Of a stretch of DNA of 64,000 nt, positions 16,572 through 25,826 are shown in pieces (the stretch's first letter is position 1; every line of letters starts with the position of its first letter). Position numbers and translations under genes: made by a program. Source of the stretch: Occultella aeris (GTDB lineage: Bacteria > Actinomycetota > Actinomycetes > Actinomycetales > Beutenbergiaceae). The stretch spans positions 28,580-92,579 of the forward strand of contig NZ_CACRYJ010000044.1 of assembly GCF_902703175.1 (NCBI RefSeq), in the 5' to 3' direction. The notes below the pieces were generated by a model. That model was given only the letters and a program-made list of their open reading frames with translations. It was not told the DNA's origin and made no database searches.

Positions 16572-17986
16572 CGGAGGTCGCACTGCTCCTGCTCGCCATG
16601 GTGCTGGTGGCGGCCTGTGGCGCGTTCGTCGCCGCGGAGTTCGCCCTGGTCACCGTGCCCCGGTCCACCGTCGAGCGCGAGGCCGCTGCCGGTGACCGCA
16701 AGTCCCAGGGCGTCCTGACCTCCCTGCGGAGCCTGTCCACACAGCTGTCCGGCGCTCAGCTCGGGATCACCGTGACGAACCTGGGCATCGGCTTCCTCGC
16801 CGAGCCCGCCATCGCCCGCCTGGTCGGCCCCGGGCTCGAGAACGCCGGGCTGAGCGCGTCCGCGGCGTCGTCCGTGGCGCTCATGATCGCGCTCGTACTG
16901 GCCACCGCGATCACGATGATCTTCGGGGAACTGGTGCCGAAGAACCTCGCGATCGCGGCCCCGTTGGCCACCGCCCGCGCCGTGGCCGGGTTCCAGCGTG
17001 GCTTCACGAAGGCGACCGCCTGGCCGATCCGGTTCTTCAACGGCACCGCCAACGCGATCCTGCGCCGTCTCGGCATCGAACCGCAGGAGGAACTGGCCTC
17101 GGCCCGGTCCGCCGAGGAACTCTCCGCGCTGGTGCGCCACTCCGCGAACTCCGGCACCCTCGCCGAAGACACCGCGGAGCTCGTCGAGCGCTCCCTCGCG
17201 TTCGGCGACCGGCGGGCCCGGGACGCGATGACCCCCCGCTCCCAGATGGTCAGCCTGCGTCCGCAGGACACCCTCGACGACCTCATCAGCACCGCGAAGG
17301 AGTCGGGACACTCCCGGTTCCCCGTGATCGAGGTGGTCCAGGAGAACGGGCACACCGAGATCGACGTGCTCGGCCTCGCGCATGTGCGCGGCGCGCTGGC
17401 GGTGCCGTTCGAGCAGCGCGCGCACACCGCGGTCGCCACGGTGGTCACCGATGCGACGCTGGTGCCGGACTCCCTGGAGCTGGACGAGCTGCTCGACGAT
17501 CTGCGCGCCGGCGGCCTGCAGATGGCACTGCTCATCGACGAGTTCGGCTCCCTGGCCGGGCTGGTCACCCTCGAGGACCTGGTCGAGGAGATCGTCGGCG
17601 AGGTCCGCGACGAGCACGACACCGACGAGTTCGTCCCGGCCGCGGGTGCGGACGGGAGTTGGCACCTGCCCGGCCTGATGCGGGTCGACGAGGCGAGCGA
17701 GCTGCTCGGCGTCGAACTGCCGGAGGACGAGGCCTACGACACCCTCGGTGGGCTGGTCGCCGACGAGCTCGGCCGCCTGGCCGCCGTGGGGGACAGCATC
17801 GAGCTGGTCAGCGCGCAGGTGCCCGGCGAGGACCGGCAACGGCTCCGGCTGGATGTGCTCGACCTCGACGGGCACCGCGTGGAGTCCGTGCGGATCGCCG
17901 TGCTCGGGCCGGTCGAGCCCGAGGAGGGCGAGCACGCGCCGCCCACCCGGACCGACCACGCGAGCGAGCGGGAGGACCACCGGTGA
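16568..17986 (+). CDS. CNNM/HlyC-CorC family membrane protein with CBS domains (first of pair)
   Basis: A 472-aa protein. The N-terminal DUF21/CNNM transmembrane domain has about four membrane segments within residues 1-150 (AMVLVAACGAFVAAEFALVTV; LALATAITMIFGELVPKNLAIA). Two CBS repeats follow around 215-350 (RDAMTPRSQMVSL; LVTLEDLVEEIVGEVRDEHD), then a C-terminal CorC_HlyC domain. Family members export or regulate Mg2+ and other divalent cations. The gene overlaps the small acidic ORF upstream and the second paralogue downstream by 4 bp each. Confidence 0.93.
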   Translation: MTEVALLLLAMVLVAACGAFVAAEFALVTVPRSTVEREAAAGDRKSQGVLTSLRSLSTQLSGAQLGITVTNLGIGFLAEPAIARLVGPGLENAGLSASAASSVALMIALVLATAITMIFGELVPKNLAIAAPLATARAVAGFQRGFTKATAWPIRFFNGTANAILRRLGIEPQEELASARSAEELSALVRHSANSGTLAEDTAELVERSLAFGDRRARDAMTPRSQMVSLRPQDTLDDLISTAKESGHSRFPVIEVVQENGHTEIDVLGLAHVRGALAVPFEQRAHTAVATVVTDATLVPDSLELDELLDDLRAGGLQMALLIDEFGSLAGLVTLEDLVEEIVGEVRDEHDTDEFVPAAGADGSWHLPGLMRVDEASELLGVELPEDEAYDTLGGLVADELGRLAAVGDSIELVSAQVPGEDRQRLRLDVLDLDGHRVESVRIAVLGPVEPEEGEHAPPTRTDHASEREDHR

Positions 17987-19029
17987 GCGCCGCCGTCGGG
18001 ATCCCCCTGACCCTCGCCCTGCTGGCCCTGAACGCGTTCTTCGTGGGCGCCGAGTTCGCACTCATCTCGGCTCGGCGTACCAAGATCGAACCGCTCGCCC
18101 TCGAGGGCTCCCGCCGCGCCCGGATCACGCTCGGGGCGATGGAACGGGTGTCCATGATGATGGCAGGCGCGCAGCTGGGCATCACCATCGCCTCGCTCGC
18201 GCTCGGGTCGATCAGCGAGCCGGTCATCGCACACCTGCTCGAGGTGCCGTTCGACGCGATCGGGGTTCCGGACGCTCTGGTCCACCCCATCTCGTTCGCG
18301 ATCGCACTCTCGCTCGTCACCTACCTGCACGTGGTACTCGGAGAGATGGTGCCCAAGAACATCGCCCTGGCCGGCCCGGAGCGGATGGCGATGGCGCTCG
18401 CGCCGCCGCTGACCGTGATCGTGCGCGTGCTGTACCCGCTGTTGTGGGTCCTGAACGCCCTCGCGAACCTGGTCCTGCGGATGATGCGGGTGCAGCCCCG
18501 CGACGAGGTGGCGAGCACGTTCACGCGGGACGAGGTGGCGTCGCTGGTGTCGGAGTCCCGCTCGGGCGGGCTGATCGAGCTGAACGACGAACGCCTGCTC
18601 ATGGGCGCACTGCAGTTCTCGGACCGGGACGTGCGCTCCGTGCTGCTGCCGCTGGCGACGCTACGGACGCTGCCCCAGGGGGTCAGCCCGGCAGGGGCGG
18701 AGTCGGTCTCCGTGGAGGGCTTCTCCCGGTTCCCGCTGCGCCGCCCGGACGGCACCCTGAGCGGCTACGTGCACATCAAGGACCTGCTCGAGACCGACCC
18801 GCTGCGCCGGGAGCGTCCCGTGCCGGCCGACGTGGTGCGGACCCTGCCGGACGTGCGGGCCACCGACTCGCTGCGGTCGGTGCTCGCCGCGATGCAAGCA
18901 AGCGGGGCGCACCTGGCCCAGGTCCTGGACACGGACGGCACTCCGCTCGGCGTGGTCACGCTGGAGGACGTGCTCGAGGAGCTGGTCGGCGTGATCCGGG
19001 ACGACTCCCGGCGGTTGCCGGCGCGCTGA
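17983..19029 (+). CDS. CNNM/HlyC-CorC family membrane protein with CBS domains (second of pair)
   Basis: A 348-aa paralogue of the preceding gene. The DUF21 domain is clear (GIPLTLALLALNAFFVGAEF; AGAQLGITIASLALGSISEP; HVVLGEMVPKNIALAGPER), followed by two CBS-like repeats ending LGVVTLEDVLEELVGVIRDD. The C-terminal CorC_HlyC domain of the longer paralogue is missing, so the pair may form a heteromer. The GTG at 17983 overlaps the upstream stop (GTGA). Convergent with the DtxR-family gene. Confidence 0.92.
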   Translation: MSAAVGIPLTLALLALNAFFVGAEFALISARRTKIEPLALEGSRRARITLGAMERVSMMMAGAQLGITIASLALGSISEPVIAHLLEVPFDAIGVPDALVHPISFAIALSLVTYLHVVLGEMVPKNIALAGPERMAMALAPPLTVIVRVLYPLLWVLNALANLVLRMMRVQPRDEVASTFTRDEVASLVSESRSGGLIELNDERLLMGALQFSDRDVRSVLLPLATLRTLPQGVSPAGAESVSVEGFSRFPLRRPDGTLSGYVHIKDLLETDPLRRERPVPADVVRTLPDVRATDSLRSVLAAMQASGAHLAQVLDTDGTPLGVVTLEDVLEELVGVIRDDSRRLPAR

Positions 19030-19129
19030 CGACCCCCGACAGCGGCTGGTCGCCCTGGGTCCGAACGGCCCGACGGCGGCCGGTCGCCTTCGTCGCGCGG
19101 GCGGCTGTCGGGTGGCGTCGGCTCGGGCG

Positions 19130-19924
19130 TCAGGCCCGGGTCACCCAGATGGCGGCAGTCGCCTCGGTGCTCAGGTCCACCGCGCCGGCCTCGATCTCGG
19201 TGTCGAGGTCGAGGTCGTGGTCGGAGATCTCCCGGAGCAACTCTGGTTCGGCGTCGCTGATCCTGGCGATCCGCACCGGCTGCCCGGGTGTGACGTCATC
19301 CAGGCGGTGCGCCCGCGGCAGCGCCACCGTGCCGTCCGGTTGCGGGATCGGGTCTCCGTGCGGATCCCGCACCGGGTGGCCGAGCACGTCGTCCATCCGG
19401 CCGAGGAGCCGGTCCGAGACGGAGTGCTCGAGCTGCTCGGCGTCGTCGTGGACCTCGTCCCACCCGTACCCGAGCTGCAGGGCGAGGTAGGTCTCCATCA
19501 GGCGGTGCCGGCGCACCATCGCCAGAGCCACCCGGCGTCCCTGCACGGTCAGCGTGACGCGGCGGTAGGGCTTGTAGTGGACGAGCCCGGCGCCGGCCAG
19601 CCGTTGCACGTTCTCCGAGACCGTCGGCGCGCCCACGCCGAGGCGTGCGGCCAGCTCGGAGGTGCTGGCGCCGTCGGGGCCCCACTCGCCGATGTTGTAG
19701 ATCGCCTTGAGGTAGTCCTGCGTGACGTTGGAGGTGGGCAGCTCGACGTCGTCGACGCGCAGCGACCCGTCTGCGCTGCCCGCGTCGGCGGCGACGTCGC
19801 CCGCAGCCGGGGCGAGCGCTCCGGCTACCCCCGCGTCCGGGTGCTCGCAACGCACCCCAGGTGCCAGGGTGAGGCCTGCGCAGAACTGTTGCTGCGCCGT
19901 CGCCGGCTCGTTCGTGGTGACCAC
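19130..19924 (-). CDS. DtxR/MntR-family metal-dependent transcriptional regulator
   Basis: Encodes up to 264 aa. From about residue 67 it reads TQDYLKAIYNIGEW and STSELAARLGVGAPTVSENVQRLAGAGLV, the DtxR winged helix, then RRHRLMETYLALQLGYGWDEVHDDAEQLEHSVSD, the metal-binding dimerisation region with its Glu, His and Asp ligands. A FeoA/SH3-like C-terminus follows. The first 65 or so residues are not family-like (Ala/Gly/Asp-rich, with two Cys), so the true start may be internal. The annotated GTG at 19924 lies 1 bp after the VKOR stop. The CNNM pair is a plausible but unproven target. Confidence 0.85.
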   Translation of the reverse strand: MVTTNEPATAQQQFCAGLTLAPGVRCEHPDAGVAGALAPAAGDVAADAGSADGSLRVDDVELPTSNVTQDYLKAIYNIGEWGPDGASTSELAARLGVGAPTVSENVQRLAGAGLVHYKPYRRVTLTVQGRRVALAMVRRHRLMETYLALQLGYGWDEVHDDAEQLEHSVSDRLLGRMDDVLGHPVRDPHGDPIPQPDGTVALPRAHRLDDVTPGQPVRIARISDAEPELLREISDHDLDLDTEIEAGAVDLSTEATAAIWVTRA

Positions 19925-19925
19925 C

Positions 19926-20705
19926 TCAGAACACCAGCAGCCACTTCTCGCCGAACGCGAGCACCGCGGCCGCGACGACGAGCAGGTACCAGAGCGCAGT
20001 GATGATCCATCGGTTCCCGACCAGGAACGAGCGCAGGCCCGGCCCGCCGGGCAGCGCGCCGTTCTGCACCGAGCGCGCCGTGGTGTGCACGAAGAGCGGG
20101 ATGATCACCGCCCAGATGACCAGGCAGTACGGGCACAGCGCCCCGATCTGGGTGAGGGCCTGCACCTGCAGCCAGGTCACGAACGCGATCGCGAACACCG
20201 TGCCGGCGAAGAACCCTCGCCAGTACCAGCGCGGCAGGCGCAACCCGGCAAGCAGCAGGACCCCGGTGGTGATGACGACCGGGAACGCGACCAGCCCGAT
20301 CAGCACGTTCGGGAACCCGAACGCACTGGACTGCTCGCTGGCCAGGAACACGCCGCACCCGATCAGCGGGTTGATGTCGCAGGCGGGCGTGAAGTTGGGG
20401 TCCTTGATGACCTCGAAGTAGTCGAGGGTGAGTCGCACGGATGCCCACAGCCCGGCCAGGCCCGCGATGATCGTGAGGATCGCGAACTCGCGACGGGAGC
20501 CACCGAGGCGCTCGTGCTCGCTCGGCACACTGCGCGAACCCGCTGGCGGGATCGGCTCCAACTCGTGGTCGAGATCGTCGTCGGCGAGGTCGTCGGCATC
20601 GGTGCGGTCCTCGGCGGCGCGTGCGTCGAGGTCGTCCGCGCCGGCCGGCAGGTCAGGGCTCGCGCTGGTCGGTTGATCGAGGCTCAAGGTATTCGGCTCC
20701 GTCAC
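19926..20705 (-). CDS. VKOR-family thiol oxidoreductase (DsbB-like)
   Basis: A 259-aa integral membrane protein with about 70 hydrophilic residues, then around five membrane helices. The VKOR signature is complete: loop cysteines in ACDINPLIGCGVFL, the Ser/Phe region SSAFGFPN and the active-site CPYC. It should reoxidise a DsbA-type thiol oxidase using quinone and drive disulfide formation outside the cell. GTG 20705 was chosen because AGGA lies 8 nt upstream; in-frame starts at 20735 (ATG) and 20744 are possible. Tightly placed between the metallophosphoesterase and DtxR genes. No DsbA is nearby. Confidence 0.9.
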   Translation of the reverse strand: MTEPNTLSLDQPTSASPDLPAGADDLDARAAEDRTDADDLADDDLDHELEPIPPAGSRSVPSEHERLGGSRREFAILTIIAGLAGLWASVRLTLDYFEVIKDPNFTPACDINPLIGCGVFLASEQSSAFGFPNVLIGLVAFPVVITTGVLLLAGLRLPRWYWRGFFAGTVFAIAFVTWLQVQALTQIGALCPYCLVIWAVIIPLFVHTTARSVQNGALPGGPGLRSFLVGNRWIITALWYLLVVAAAVLAFGEKWLLVF

Positions 20706-20744
20706 GTCGGGAATCCTGACTCCAGTATGGGACATGCCGGCCAC

Positions 20745-23093
20745 TCACCCATCGGCCGGTTCGCCCTCCGCGTCCCCGGTGACGAACGTCTCGGGCACCT
20801 CCGGGAACGCGAACCAGTCCGAGATGTCAACGCTCGCGTCCGGGTCGATCGTGATGAGCCGGTAGTCCACCGGTAGGCCGGCCTCCGGGTCCCAGCGGAT
20901 CACGGTCATCACCGACGGGTTCTGCAACGGCCCGATCGTCGGCGTGCCGCTGCCCGCGCCGGCTGTGCTCGCTGACGTGTACTGCAGCCCGAGGCCGAGC
21001 TGGCGCGGACCTACCTGGCGGTGCAGGTGTCCGGAGATGCTCAGCGTCGCACAACCGGCCTCCACGGACTGCCGGCCGGCGAACGGGCTGTGGATGAGCA
21101 CGATGTCCACAGGCTCGTCGTCCTCCTGGAGCTGGCACGCGAGCTGGCTGATCCGGTTGCCCATCTGATTGATCGTCTCCTCCCGCTCCGGACGCGTGGG
21201 TGCCCCGAGGGAGGTGAGGGTGGGGTCGGTGTCGCCGAGGATCCGGATGCCCTGCACGTCCACCGGCTCGCCGTGCAGCACGGTCCAGCCGGCGCTCGCC
21301 TCCTGGTCGGCGGTGGTGACCGAGTCGTGGTTACCGTCCGAGACGACGACAGGGACGCCGTCGGGGATCCCCCGGGCGAACGCGTTCACGCAGTAGGACT
21401 CGACCGACGTGCCACCCATCACCGTGTCGCCCGCGTTCAGTACCAGTGAGGACTCCGAGGCGGTCACCGCGGCCCCGACCACCGGGGCCATCCCGACGTT
21501 GCAGTGCAGGTCGCTGACGAGCAGCATCGTGACGAGCTCGGGGTCACTCTCGGTGGTGTCGGCTTGGTCGGTGGCCGAGTCATCGGTGGCCGAACCATCG
21601 GTGGCCGAACCATCGGTTGCTGAGTCATCGGTGGCCGAACCATCGGTGGCCGAACCATCGGTTGCTGAGTCATCGGTGGCCGAAGCATCGGCTGCGTCCG
21701 CGGCCGCGCTCGCGTCGCTCGCCGGATCGGTCGGCGCGGTCCCGGACTCCCCCGACGGACTCTCCTGCGGTGTCTCACCCTCGGCGGGGGCGACCGGGTC
21801 CGCCTCGGCCGCGTACGCGGCCTCGAGGTTCGTCTGCGCCTCGGCGTAGAACTCGGTGTTGTCATCGATCGCGTCCACGACGTAGCCGCCGTAGTGGTCC
21901 ACGAGGGTCGCCAGCCGGCCGGTGATCCGCGCCTCGGCCAACGGTGTGTCGGCCAGGATGCGCGAGGTCCGCCCCACCCCTCCCGAGGTCTGAGTGGCCT
22001 CCACGAGCGGCAGCCCCACGAGGACCACCGCCAACGCGACGCTCAGGGCCGGCACGCCTTGCCGCGCCCACGCACTCTTGACCGCTTCGCGGAGCACACC
22101 GTGCGCCGCCAGCCGGCCGAGGGCGACGCCGACCAGCAGCACGGCCCAGTACAGGATCCACCGGGAGACGACGTCCAGAACGAGACCGTATGCGGCATCG
22201 GAGATCGCGGCCTCCGGGTTGGCCAGGAACTGGCTGTAACTGGTGAGGTCGGACGTGAGGCCCACCACGGGGTCGGTCTGAGGCGTGCTCAGCTCGATCG
22301 GGATCTCTTTGACGAGCACGTCCACGCCCAGGTTCAGCGGCAGCGGCGAGTCGACGATGAGGGCCCCCAGCGGGCCCATGTCCACCGTGACCTCCCCGTT
22401 GAGGCGCACGCTGTAGTCGGCCCGGTGTGGGCCGAGGGAGCCTTCAAAGTCGGCTGTCATGACCCCCGCGAGGAGGGACAACAGTCCTGTCAGCACGAAC
22501 GCGACAACTGCCCGGACGGTGCGGCGGGTGCGTGGGCGCTGCCGGTGCCACCACTCGAAGCGGTGCCGGGCAGGCGGCGCCGAACGGTCCGAGTTGCTCT
22601 CCCCGTCGGCCCTCATCGATGCGTCCGCGCCGGCCGCGCTCGCCGCCGGGATGGCCGCGTCGTCAGTCGCGTCGGTCCCGGCGATGTCGCCATCAGCCGC
22701 CGCGCTGGCCCGGTCGTCCATCCCGTCAGTCCCGGGAACCTCACCATCAGCCGCGCTGGCCTGGTCGTCCATCCCGTCAGTCCCGGGAACCTCACCATCA
22801 GCCGCGCTGGCCTCGTCGTCGGACTGTCCTGCGGCGACGAGCCTCTCTACCTCCCGGTCGGCGTCGCGATTCGCGTGACCTGCCGGGGACCGGTCCGAGT
22901 CCTCCGCCACGCTGCCATGATCTTCCGGTAGGTCAACCGTGACCCCAGCAGCACCGTCCAACGTGCCGGCGTCATCCGGTCCGGTCGACTCACCCTCGGG
23001 CGCGCCGATACCGTCAGGCTCGGCAGCCGCGCTGGGCTCGTCGACGTCGCCCGGGTTCCGTTCGTCGTCAGGCTCATTGGGCTTGTCGCTCAT
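20745..23093 (-). CDS. Membrane-anchored metallophosphoesterase with repeat-rich linkers
   Basis: A 782-aa protein. Residues 1-170 are acidic and low-complexity, with 17-residue repeats (ASAADGEVPGTDGMDDQ). There are three probable membrane segments, one near 185-205 and two near 310-375. A second low-complexity linker (about 430-515) is made of SATDD/SATDG units. The C-terminal calcineurin-like domain carries the metal motifs VSDLHCN, NAGD, DGNHD, IHSP and SGHLHR, so hydrolysis of a phosphoester outside the membrane is likely. Substrate unknown. Upstream of and abutting the VKOR gene. Repeat tracts make length variation likely. Confidence 0.88.
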   Translation of the reverse strand: MSDKPNEPDDERNPGDVDEPSAAAEPDGIGAPEGESTGPDDAGTLDGAAGVTVDLPEDHGSVAEDSDRSPAGHANRDADREVERLVAAGQSDDEASAADGEVPGTDGMDDQASAADGEVPGTDGMDDRASAAADGDIAGTDATDDAAIPAASAAGADASMRADGESNSDRSAPPARHRFEWWHRQRPRTRRTVRAVVAFVLTGLLSLLAGVMTADFEGSLGPHRADYSVRLNGEVTVDMGPLGALIVDSPLPLNLGVDVLVKEIPIELSTPQTDPVVGLTSDLTSYSQFLANPEAAISDAAYGLVLDVVSRWILYWAVLLVGVALGRLAAHGVLREAVKSAWARQGVPALSVALAVVLVGLPLVEATQTSGGVGRTSRILADTPLAEARITGRLATLVDHYGGYVVDAIDDNTEFYAEAQTNLEAAYAAEADPVAPAEGETPQESPSGESGTAPTDPASDASAAADAADASATDDSATDGSATDGSATDDSATDGSATDGSATDDSATDQADTTESDPELVTMLLVSDLHCNVGMAPVVGAAVTASESSLVLNAGDTVMGGTSVESYCVNAFARGIPDGVPVVVSDGNHDSVTTADQEASAGWTVLHGEPVDVQGIRILGDTDPTLTSLGAPTRPEREETINQMGNRISQLACQLQEDDEPVDIVLIHSPFAGRQSVEAGCATLSISGHLHRQVGPRQLGLGLQYTSASTAGAGSGTPTIGPLQNPSVMTVIRWDPEAGLPVDYRLITIDPDASVDISDWFAFPEVPETFVTGDAEGEPADG
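21570..21689. repeat. 15-bp tandem repeat, 8 units, in the metallophosphoesterase gene
   Basis: Eight consecutive 15-bp units of the form GGTGGCCGAACCATC, with variants GGTTGCTGAGTCATC recurring every three units, so there is a 45-bp higher-order period. It encodes the SATDG/SATDD pentapeptide linker on the minus strand. In-frame gain or loss would only change linker length. Confidence 0.9.
22699..22815. repeat. 51-bp tandem repeat in the metallophosphoesterase N-terminal region
   Basis: Two nearly identical 51-bp units, plus partial flanking copies, each beginning CCATCAGCCGCGCTGGCC. They encode the 17-residue acidic repeat ASAADGEVPGTDGMDD on the minus strand. The near identity of the copies suggests recent duplication. 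Confidence 0.85.
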
Positions 23094-23471
23094 ACGTCGA
23101 TTTTCACATTGACCCGGGACTCCCCGCGCACTCGGCCCGCCAGTCGGTCCGACATCCGAGCCGTTGAAACTCGCCCAGCCGCGCTGACTGCTCGTCGACG
23201 CCCCTCGGCAAGGCGGCCATCACGGCGTAGCCGTAGGGCACGGCGACGACACTCGCAGGCGTTCGGTCCGGCGCCTGTGGATGGGGTGTCATCGGGGCCT
23301 CGCGGAGCCTGTTTTTGGGTTGGTTGGATGGGCTGATGTCCCTGTATCCACAACGGAAATCGGGGTTCTTGCGCTGTCGGTGGGGCGTCCTAGAGTGGAG
23401 CTCAAGCAGTCAAACGCACGTACGAACCGGCATGGTTCGGACCCAGGGCTTCGATGGGGAGGTGAGCACAC
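23094..23471. other. Divergent intergenic region between metallophosphoesterase and DUF222 genes
   Basis: This 378-bp gap has no supported gene. It holds the promoter of the DUF222 gene (23369-23396) and an AT-richer stretch around 23310-23360. A single TGTATCCACAA resembles a DnaA box but stands alone. The metallophosphoesterase promoter should lie in the left part; I could not identify it. Confidence 0.6.
23369..23396 (+). promoter_or_regulatory. Predicted sigma-70-type promoter of the DUF222-HNH gene
   Basis: TTGCGC (-35, 23369-23374) and TAGAGT (-10, 23391-23396) are separated by 16 bp. Transcription would begin near 23403 and leave a leader of about 70 nt before the ribosome site GGGGAGGTGA and the ATG at 23472. 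Confidence 0.5.
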
Positions 23472-25682
23472 ATGGACGACACCACCACCACCACCACGAC
23501 CGGTGGCCCGTCGCCGGCGGGTGTGGCGCTCGCGTCCCGGATGCACCTGTCGTTGGCGGATCTGATGGCCGGGTCGTTGGAGGACCAGCTCATCGCGATG
23601 GACGCGCTGACGTCCTCGATCGCTGCCGGTGACCCGATCGAGGAGTCCGACCGGTACGGGACCACGTTCCTGGGCCAGGCCGCGCTACGGGCCCATGTGT
23701 TCACTGAACGCCTCACCGGCGCCAAGTTGGACTGGATGGGCATCGAGGAAGAGGCCGGTGTCTGGGACACCAGCAAGGGGTTTCGCACGTATCCGCATTA
23801 CGTGGCCAAGACCTACGGCATCTGCGCCAGCAGCGCACGCCGCCTGGTGAACCTGGCGAAGGGTCTACGCAACGGCCTGCCCGCGACCCGCAAATGGTTG
23901 CGGTCCGGGCTGATCGGCGTCGAGCAGGCCCAGATCCTGCTCAAGGCCACCTCGACCCAAGCCGCCGTCGACGGCCTCCAATACCCCGCCACCCCCACCA
24001 CCGCCGACGGCACTGACAGCACGGCCGCCACCGACGCCACCGTCGGGACTGACAACGGCGGCCCGGACGGCACGGACGGCACAGGCGTCACTGGGGACAG
24101 CGGCGACGCCGAGGGTGCTGACGCCGCCGGCGGGACGTCCGAGGCCGACGAGGCCAATGGCACCACCGACGGCTCCGCCGGCACCACCGCCGACGCCACC
24201 GACCGGACCGGCACTGCTGGCACTGCTGGCACTGGCGTTGCTGGTCGGGTGCAGACGGTCGAGGAGTTCCTCCTGGACAACGCCGCCACACGCTCGCCGG
24301 AAGAGCTGCGCAGGCTGGTTGATCACTTCGTCGCGATCGTCGATCCCGACGCGATGGACAAGGCCCACCGGGCCGCGGCCGGCCGTGAGTTCTTGAACAT
24401 CGATCGGACCATGGAGGGCTACCACGTGGCCGGGTTCCTGACCCTCGAACTCGGCCAGTACGTGCGCACCGCCCTGGAAGCGATCATGGGCAAGCCCGCC
24501 GCCGACGAGACCCGCACCTCCTCCCAACGCCGCGCCCAGGCCCTCGGGGACCTCGCGCACATGGTGTTGGACCAAGGCAAGGTCGGCACGTCCGGATCCG
24601 TGCGCCCGCACCTTGGCGTGCTCATCAGCTACCCCGAGTTCCTCGACCTCATCAAGACCACCGAGACCAGCCAGACCACCGAGACCAGCCAGACCACCGA
24701 GACCAGCCAGACCACCGAGGACGCCGAGACCACCGAGGACGCCGAGACCACCGGAGCAACCGGAGCAACCGACGCCGCCGGAACCGAGGAAGCCGGAGCC
24801 GAAGAATCGGCACCTGACGAGGCGCCCGGAGCAGCCGAGGCGGCCGGCCCGAGGACGCCCCCGCAGCCGATCACCGAGCCCCTACCCGGCCCGGACACCA
24901 CCACCGACCCGGCCGACCGCAGCCCTCGCAGCACCGGCGACACCACGACCGGCCCGACCACAGCGGACAAGGCAGCCACCCCGGCGAACAAGCTCGCCGG
25001 TGCCCAGGCGGAAGCGCCCACCCTGTCGAGCTCGACTGCGCCAGCAACCAGAGCGAACGAGCCTGGCCCTTGCACGCCCATGCCCAATCCGTCGCGCACA
25101 TCGGAGGCCACGGGTCCGCCCGACTGCCAGTCACAGGCCGTCGGACCACTGGGCCAACCCACCACCGGCGCCAACGGCACCGCTGCGCCCGGTGCCAACA
25201 GCACCGCCCTGCCCGAAACTGCCGTGCCTGGCACCGGGCGGGACTGGGCCGCCCTCCTCGGCGCCGGACCAGCCACGTTCATCGACAACACCGGCCCCGT
25301 ACCCCGGGACCTGCTCGACCGGATCATCGGCTGCGCCGGCGAGACCTACCGGATCATCTTCGGACCCGACAACGAGATCCTCAACCACGGCCGCGCCCAC
25401 CGCCTGTTCACCGCCGCCCAACGCCGCGCCCTCATCGCCCGAGACCGCCACTGCGTCTACCACGACTGCACCGCCCCACCCGAACACTGCGAAACCCACC
25501 ACGGCACCCGAGACTGGGCCGACGGCGGCAACACCGACCTGCACGACGCAGCCCTGGTCTGCCGCTACCACCACCACTGGATCCACACCCACAACATCAC
25601 CATGCTCCGACGCAACGGCACATGGCACTTCTACAAGCCAGACGGCACCGAAATCCTCCCCACCCGAAACCCCTGGAGCTGA
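23472..25682 (+). CDS. DUF222 (13E12 repeat family) HNH endonuclease-domain protein
   Basis: A 736-aa protein. It begins with a Thr run (MDDTTTTTTT), then an N-terminal DUF222 region interrupted by low-complexity inserts (Thr/Asp/Gly-rich at about 170-250; TTETSQ repeats and Pro/Thr/Ala-rich sequence at about 395-595). The C-terminal HNH module reads HCVYHDCTAPPEHCETHHG and LVCRYHHHWIH, giving zinc cysteines and catalytic histidines. The family is present in many copies in actinobacteria and its biological role is not established; DNA cleavage is inferred from the HNH motif. The ribosome site GGGGAGGTGA supports the ATG. No inverted repeats or target-site duplication mark it as mobile. Confidence 0.9.
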   Translation: MDDTTTTTTTGGPSPAGVALASRMHLSLADLMAGSLEDQLIAMDALTSSIAAGDPIEESDRYGTTFLGQAALRAHVFTERLTGAKLDWMGIEEEAGVWDTSKGFRTYPHYVAKTYGICASSARRLVNLAKGLRNGLPATRKWLRSGLIGVEQAQILLKATSTQAAVDGLQYPATPTTADGTDSTAATDATVGTDNGGPDGTDGTGVTGDSGDAEGADAAGGTSEADEANGTTDGSAGTTADATDRTGTAGTAGTGVAGRVQTVEEFLLDNAATRSPEELRRLVDHFVAIVDPDAMDKAHRAAAGREFLNIDRTMEGYHVAGFLTLELGQYVRTALEAIMGKPAADETRTSSQRRAQALGDLAHMVLDQGKVGTSGSVRPHLGVLISYPEFLDLIKTTETSQTTETSQTTETSQTTEDAETTEDAETTGATGATDAAGTEEAGAEESAPDEAPGAAEAAGPRTPPQPITEPLPGPDTTTDPADRSPRSTGDTTTGPTTADKAATPANKLAGAQAEAPTLSSSTAPATRANEPGPCTPMPNPSRTSEATGPPDCQSQAVGPLGQPTTGANGTAAPGANSTALPETAVPGTGRDWAALLGAGPATFIDNTGPVPRDLLDRIIGCAGETYRIIFGPDNEILNHGRAHRLFTAAQRRALIARDRHCVYHDCTAPPEHCETHHGTRDWADGGNTDLHDAALVCRYHHHWIHTHNITMLRRNGTWHFYKPDGTEILPTRNPWS
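24658..24717. repeat. 18-bp tandem repeat in the DUF222-HNH gene
   Basis: About three exact copies of ACCACCGAGACCAGCCAG, followed by diverged ACCGAGGACGCCGAGACC units, encode TTETSQ and TTEDAE repeats in the variable linker. Confidence 0.85.
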
Positions 25683-25826
25683 GCACGGCGCCTGAGGACC
25701 GCGTCAGCCTGATCGGCTGACCGGCTCGGGCCGCAGAGCCTGGATCCACCCGTCACCGCCACGCCCGAGGTACACCGTTCGCCCGATGGACACCATCTGG
25801 ATGCAGGTTGTCTCTACCTTGTCCCT

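Noticed and set aside
19035..19112. CCCGACAGC / GCTGTCGGG inverted repeat as terminator between CNNM and DtxR genes
   Set aside because: Arms are 9 bp with a loop of about 60 nt; too weak to call, though the convergent layout makes a terminator likely somewhere here.
23341..23352. TGTATCCACAAC resembles a DnaA box; possible replication origin
   Set aside because: It is a single site, with no box cluster, AT-rich unwinding zone or dnaA/dnaN/rpmH neighbours.
23472..25682. The DUF222-HNH gene as part of a group I intron or insertion sequence
   Set aside because: No terminal inverted repeats, target duplications, integrase or intron features were seen around it.
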